A stretch of 64,000 nt of DNA from Paraburkholderia dinghuensis (GTDB taxonomy: Bacteria > Pseudomonadota > Gammaproteobacteria > Burkholderiales > Burkholderiaceae). The position numbers and the translations under genes are program-made. Shown here in pieces: positions 63,843-64,000 of this stretch. The notes beneath the pieces were generated by a model, which did no database searches, had not been told where the DNA came from, and saw only the letters and a list, made by a program, of their open reading frames with translations. The stretch spans positions 1-64,000 of the forward strand of contig NZ_RQIS01000009.1 of assembly GCF_003837865.1 (NCBI RefSeq), given 5' to 3'. Every line of letters starts with the position of its first letter. The stretch's first letter is position 1.

Positions 63843-64000
63843 ATGGCGATAGAAAATTCTGCCGACGTAGTCGTGGTCGGCTCGGGTGTGGCGGGCAGTC
63901 TGGTCGCGCATCAGATGGCCGAGGCGGGCGCTTCAGTGATTCTGCTCGAAGCGGGTCCGCGGCTTGCGCGCTGGCAGATCGTCGAGAACTTCCGCAACTC
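63843..64000 (+). CDS. GMC-type sugar dehydrogenase flavoprotein subunit, cut by window end
   Basis: Only the first 52 residues lie in the window. They form the FAD-binding Rossmann loop (DVVVVGSGVAGSLVAHQMAE) followed by VILLEAGPR, as in GMC oxidoreductases. AGAGGACG precedes the ATG at 63843. After the small-subunit gene this is expected to be the catalytic alpha subunit of an FAD-dependent glucose, gluconate or sorbitol dehydrogenase. A cytochrome c subunit gene would normally follow outside the window. Confidence 0.88.
   Translation, partial: MAIENSADVVVVGSGVAGSLVAHQMAEAGASVILLEAGPRLARWQIVENFRN

Noticed and set aside
1..64000. tRNA, rRNA and CRISPR arrays
   Set aside because: I looked for clover-leaf ends, rRNA-like blocks and regular short repeats and saw none; a covariance-model scan would be needed to exclude small RNAs.

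Overview
The window looks like part of a Burkholderiaceae replicon, most likely a Burkholderia, Paraburkholderia or Caballeronia secondary chromosome. The evidence is the high GC content outside the first 6 kb and the conserved order leuC-leuD-leuB-asd-fimV-truA-trpF-trpB-DNA methyltransferase-trpA-accD-folC-dedD-cvpA-purF-metZ, which is characteristic of that family.

Positions 1-6300 form a less GC-rich accessory stretch. It starts with the edge of what may be an insertion-sequence transposase gene. It then carries an LprI-like lysozyme-inhibitor protein, an unknown four-helix membrane protein, a DUF2167 protein paired with a site-2-protease-like M50 peptidase, a lipoprotein, and several long spacers without convincing genes.

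Positions 6300-14119 hold eight plus-strand genes, seven of whose junctions overlap or lie within 13 bases. They encode a membrane fatty-acid desaturase, a FabH-like ketosynthase III, an extended SDR, a metallo-beta-lactamase-fold hydrolase, a PaaK/CapK-type adenylate-forming enzyme, a PAP2-type phosphatase, a sterol-desaturase-type hydroxylase and a predicted diiron protein of the Metal_hydrol family. This looks like a dedicated pathway for an unusual lipid. It resembles the OleABCD olefin/beta-lactone system in logic but is not the same gene set.

Positions 14331-18528 carry a secreted NlpC/P60- or CHAP-like candidate peptidase, a CreD-like membrane protein and three small proteins of unknown role, closed by a perfect terminator.

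Positions 18866-38134 are the core biosynthetic block: leucine, aspartate-family, tryptophan, folate, fatty-acid, purine and methionine genes. It includes an entericidin-like small lipoprotein between leuC and leuD and a DNA adenine methyltransferase inside the trp group. Directly upstream of asd is a short ORF very rich in Thr and Ile codons, followed by mutually exclusive hairpins. This is a candidate thrL-like attenuator that I have not seen described for asd.

Positions 38233-43414 hold housekeeping or accessory singletons: a MOSC protein, a DUF2867-like protein, an AraC regulator, an FKBP, a histidine-kinase-like protein with a degenerate ATPase domain, and a CorC/HlyC-type transporter-like protein.

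Positions 43440-61946, on the minus strand, are a seven-gene alpha-glucan/trehalose operon: glgE, treS-maltokinase fusion, glgB, glgX, treZ, malQ, treY. Together they can turn trehalose into maltose, maltose 1-phosphate and branched alpha-glucan, and can debranch the glucan and release trehalose again. GlgE has about 465 extra N-terminal residues that look like a catalytically dead GH13 domain.

The window ends with a DUF1345 membrane protein and the start of a sugar dehydrogenase operon: a Tat-exported small subunit followed by a GMC-type flavoprotein cut by the window edge.
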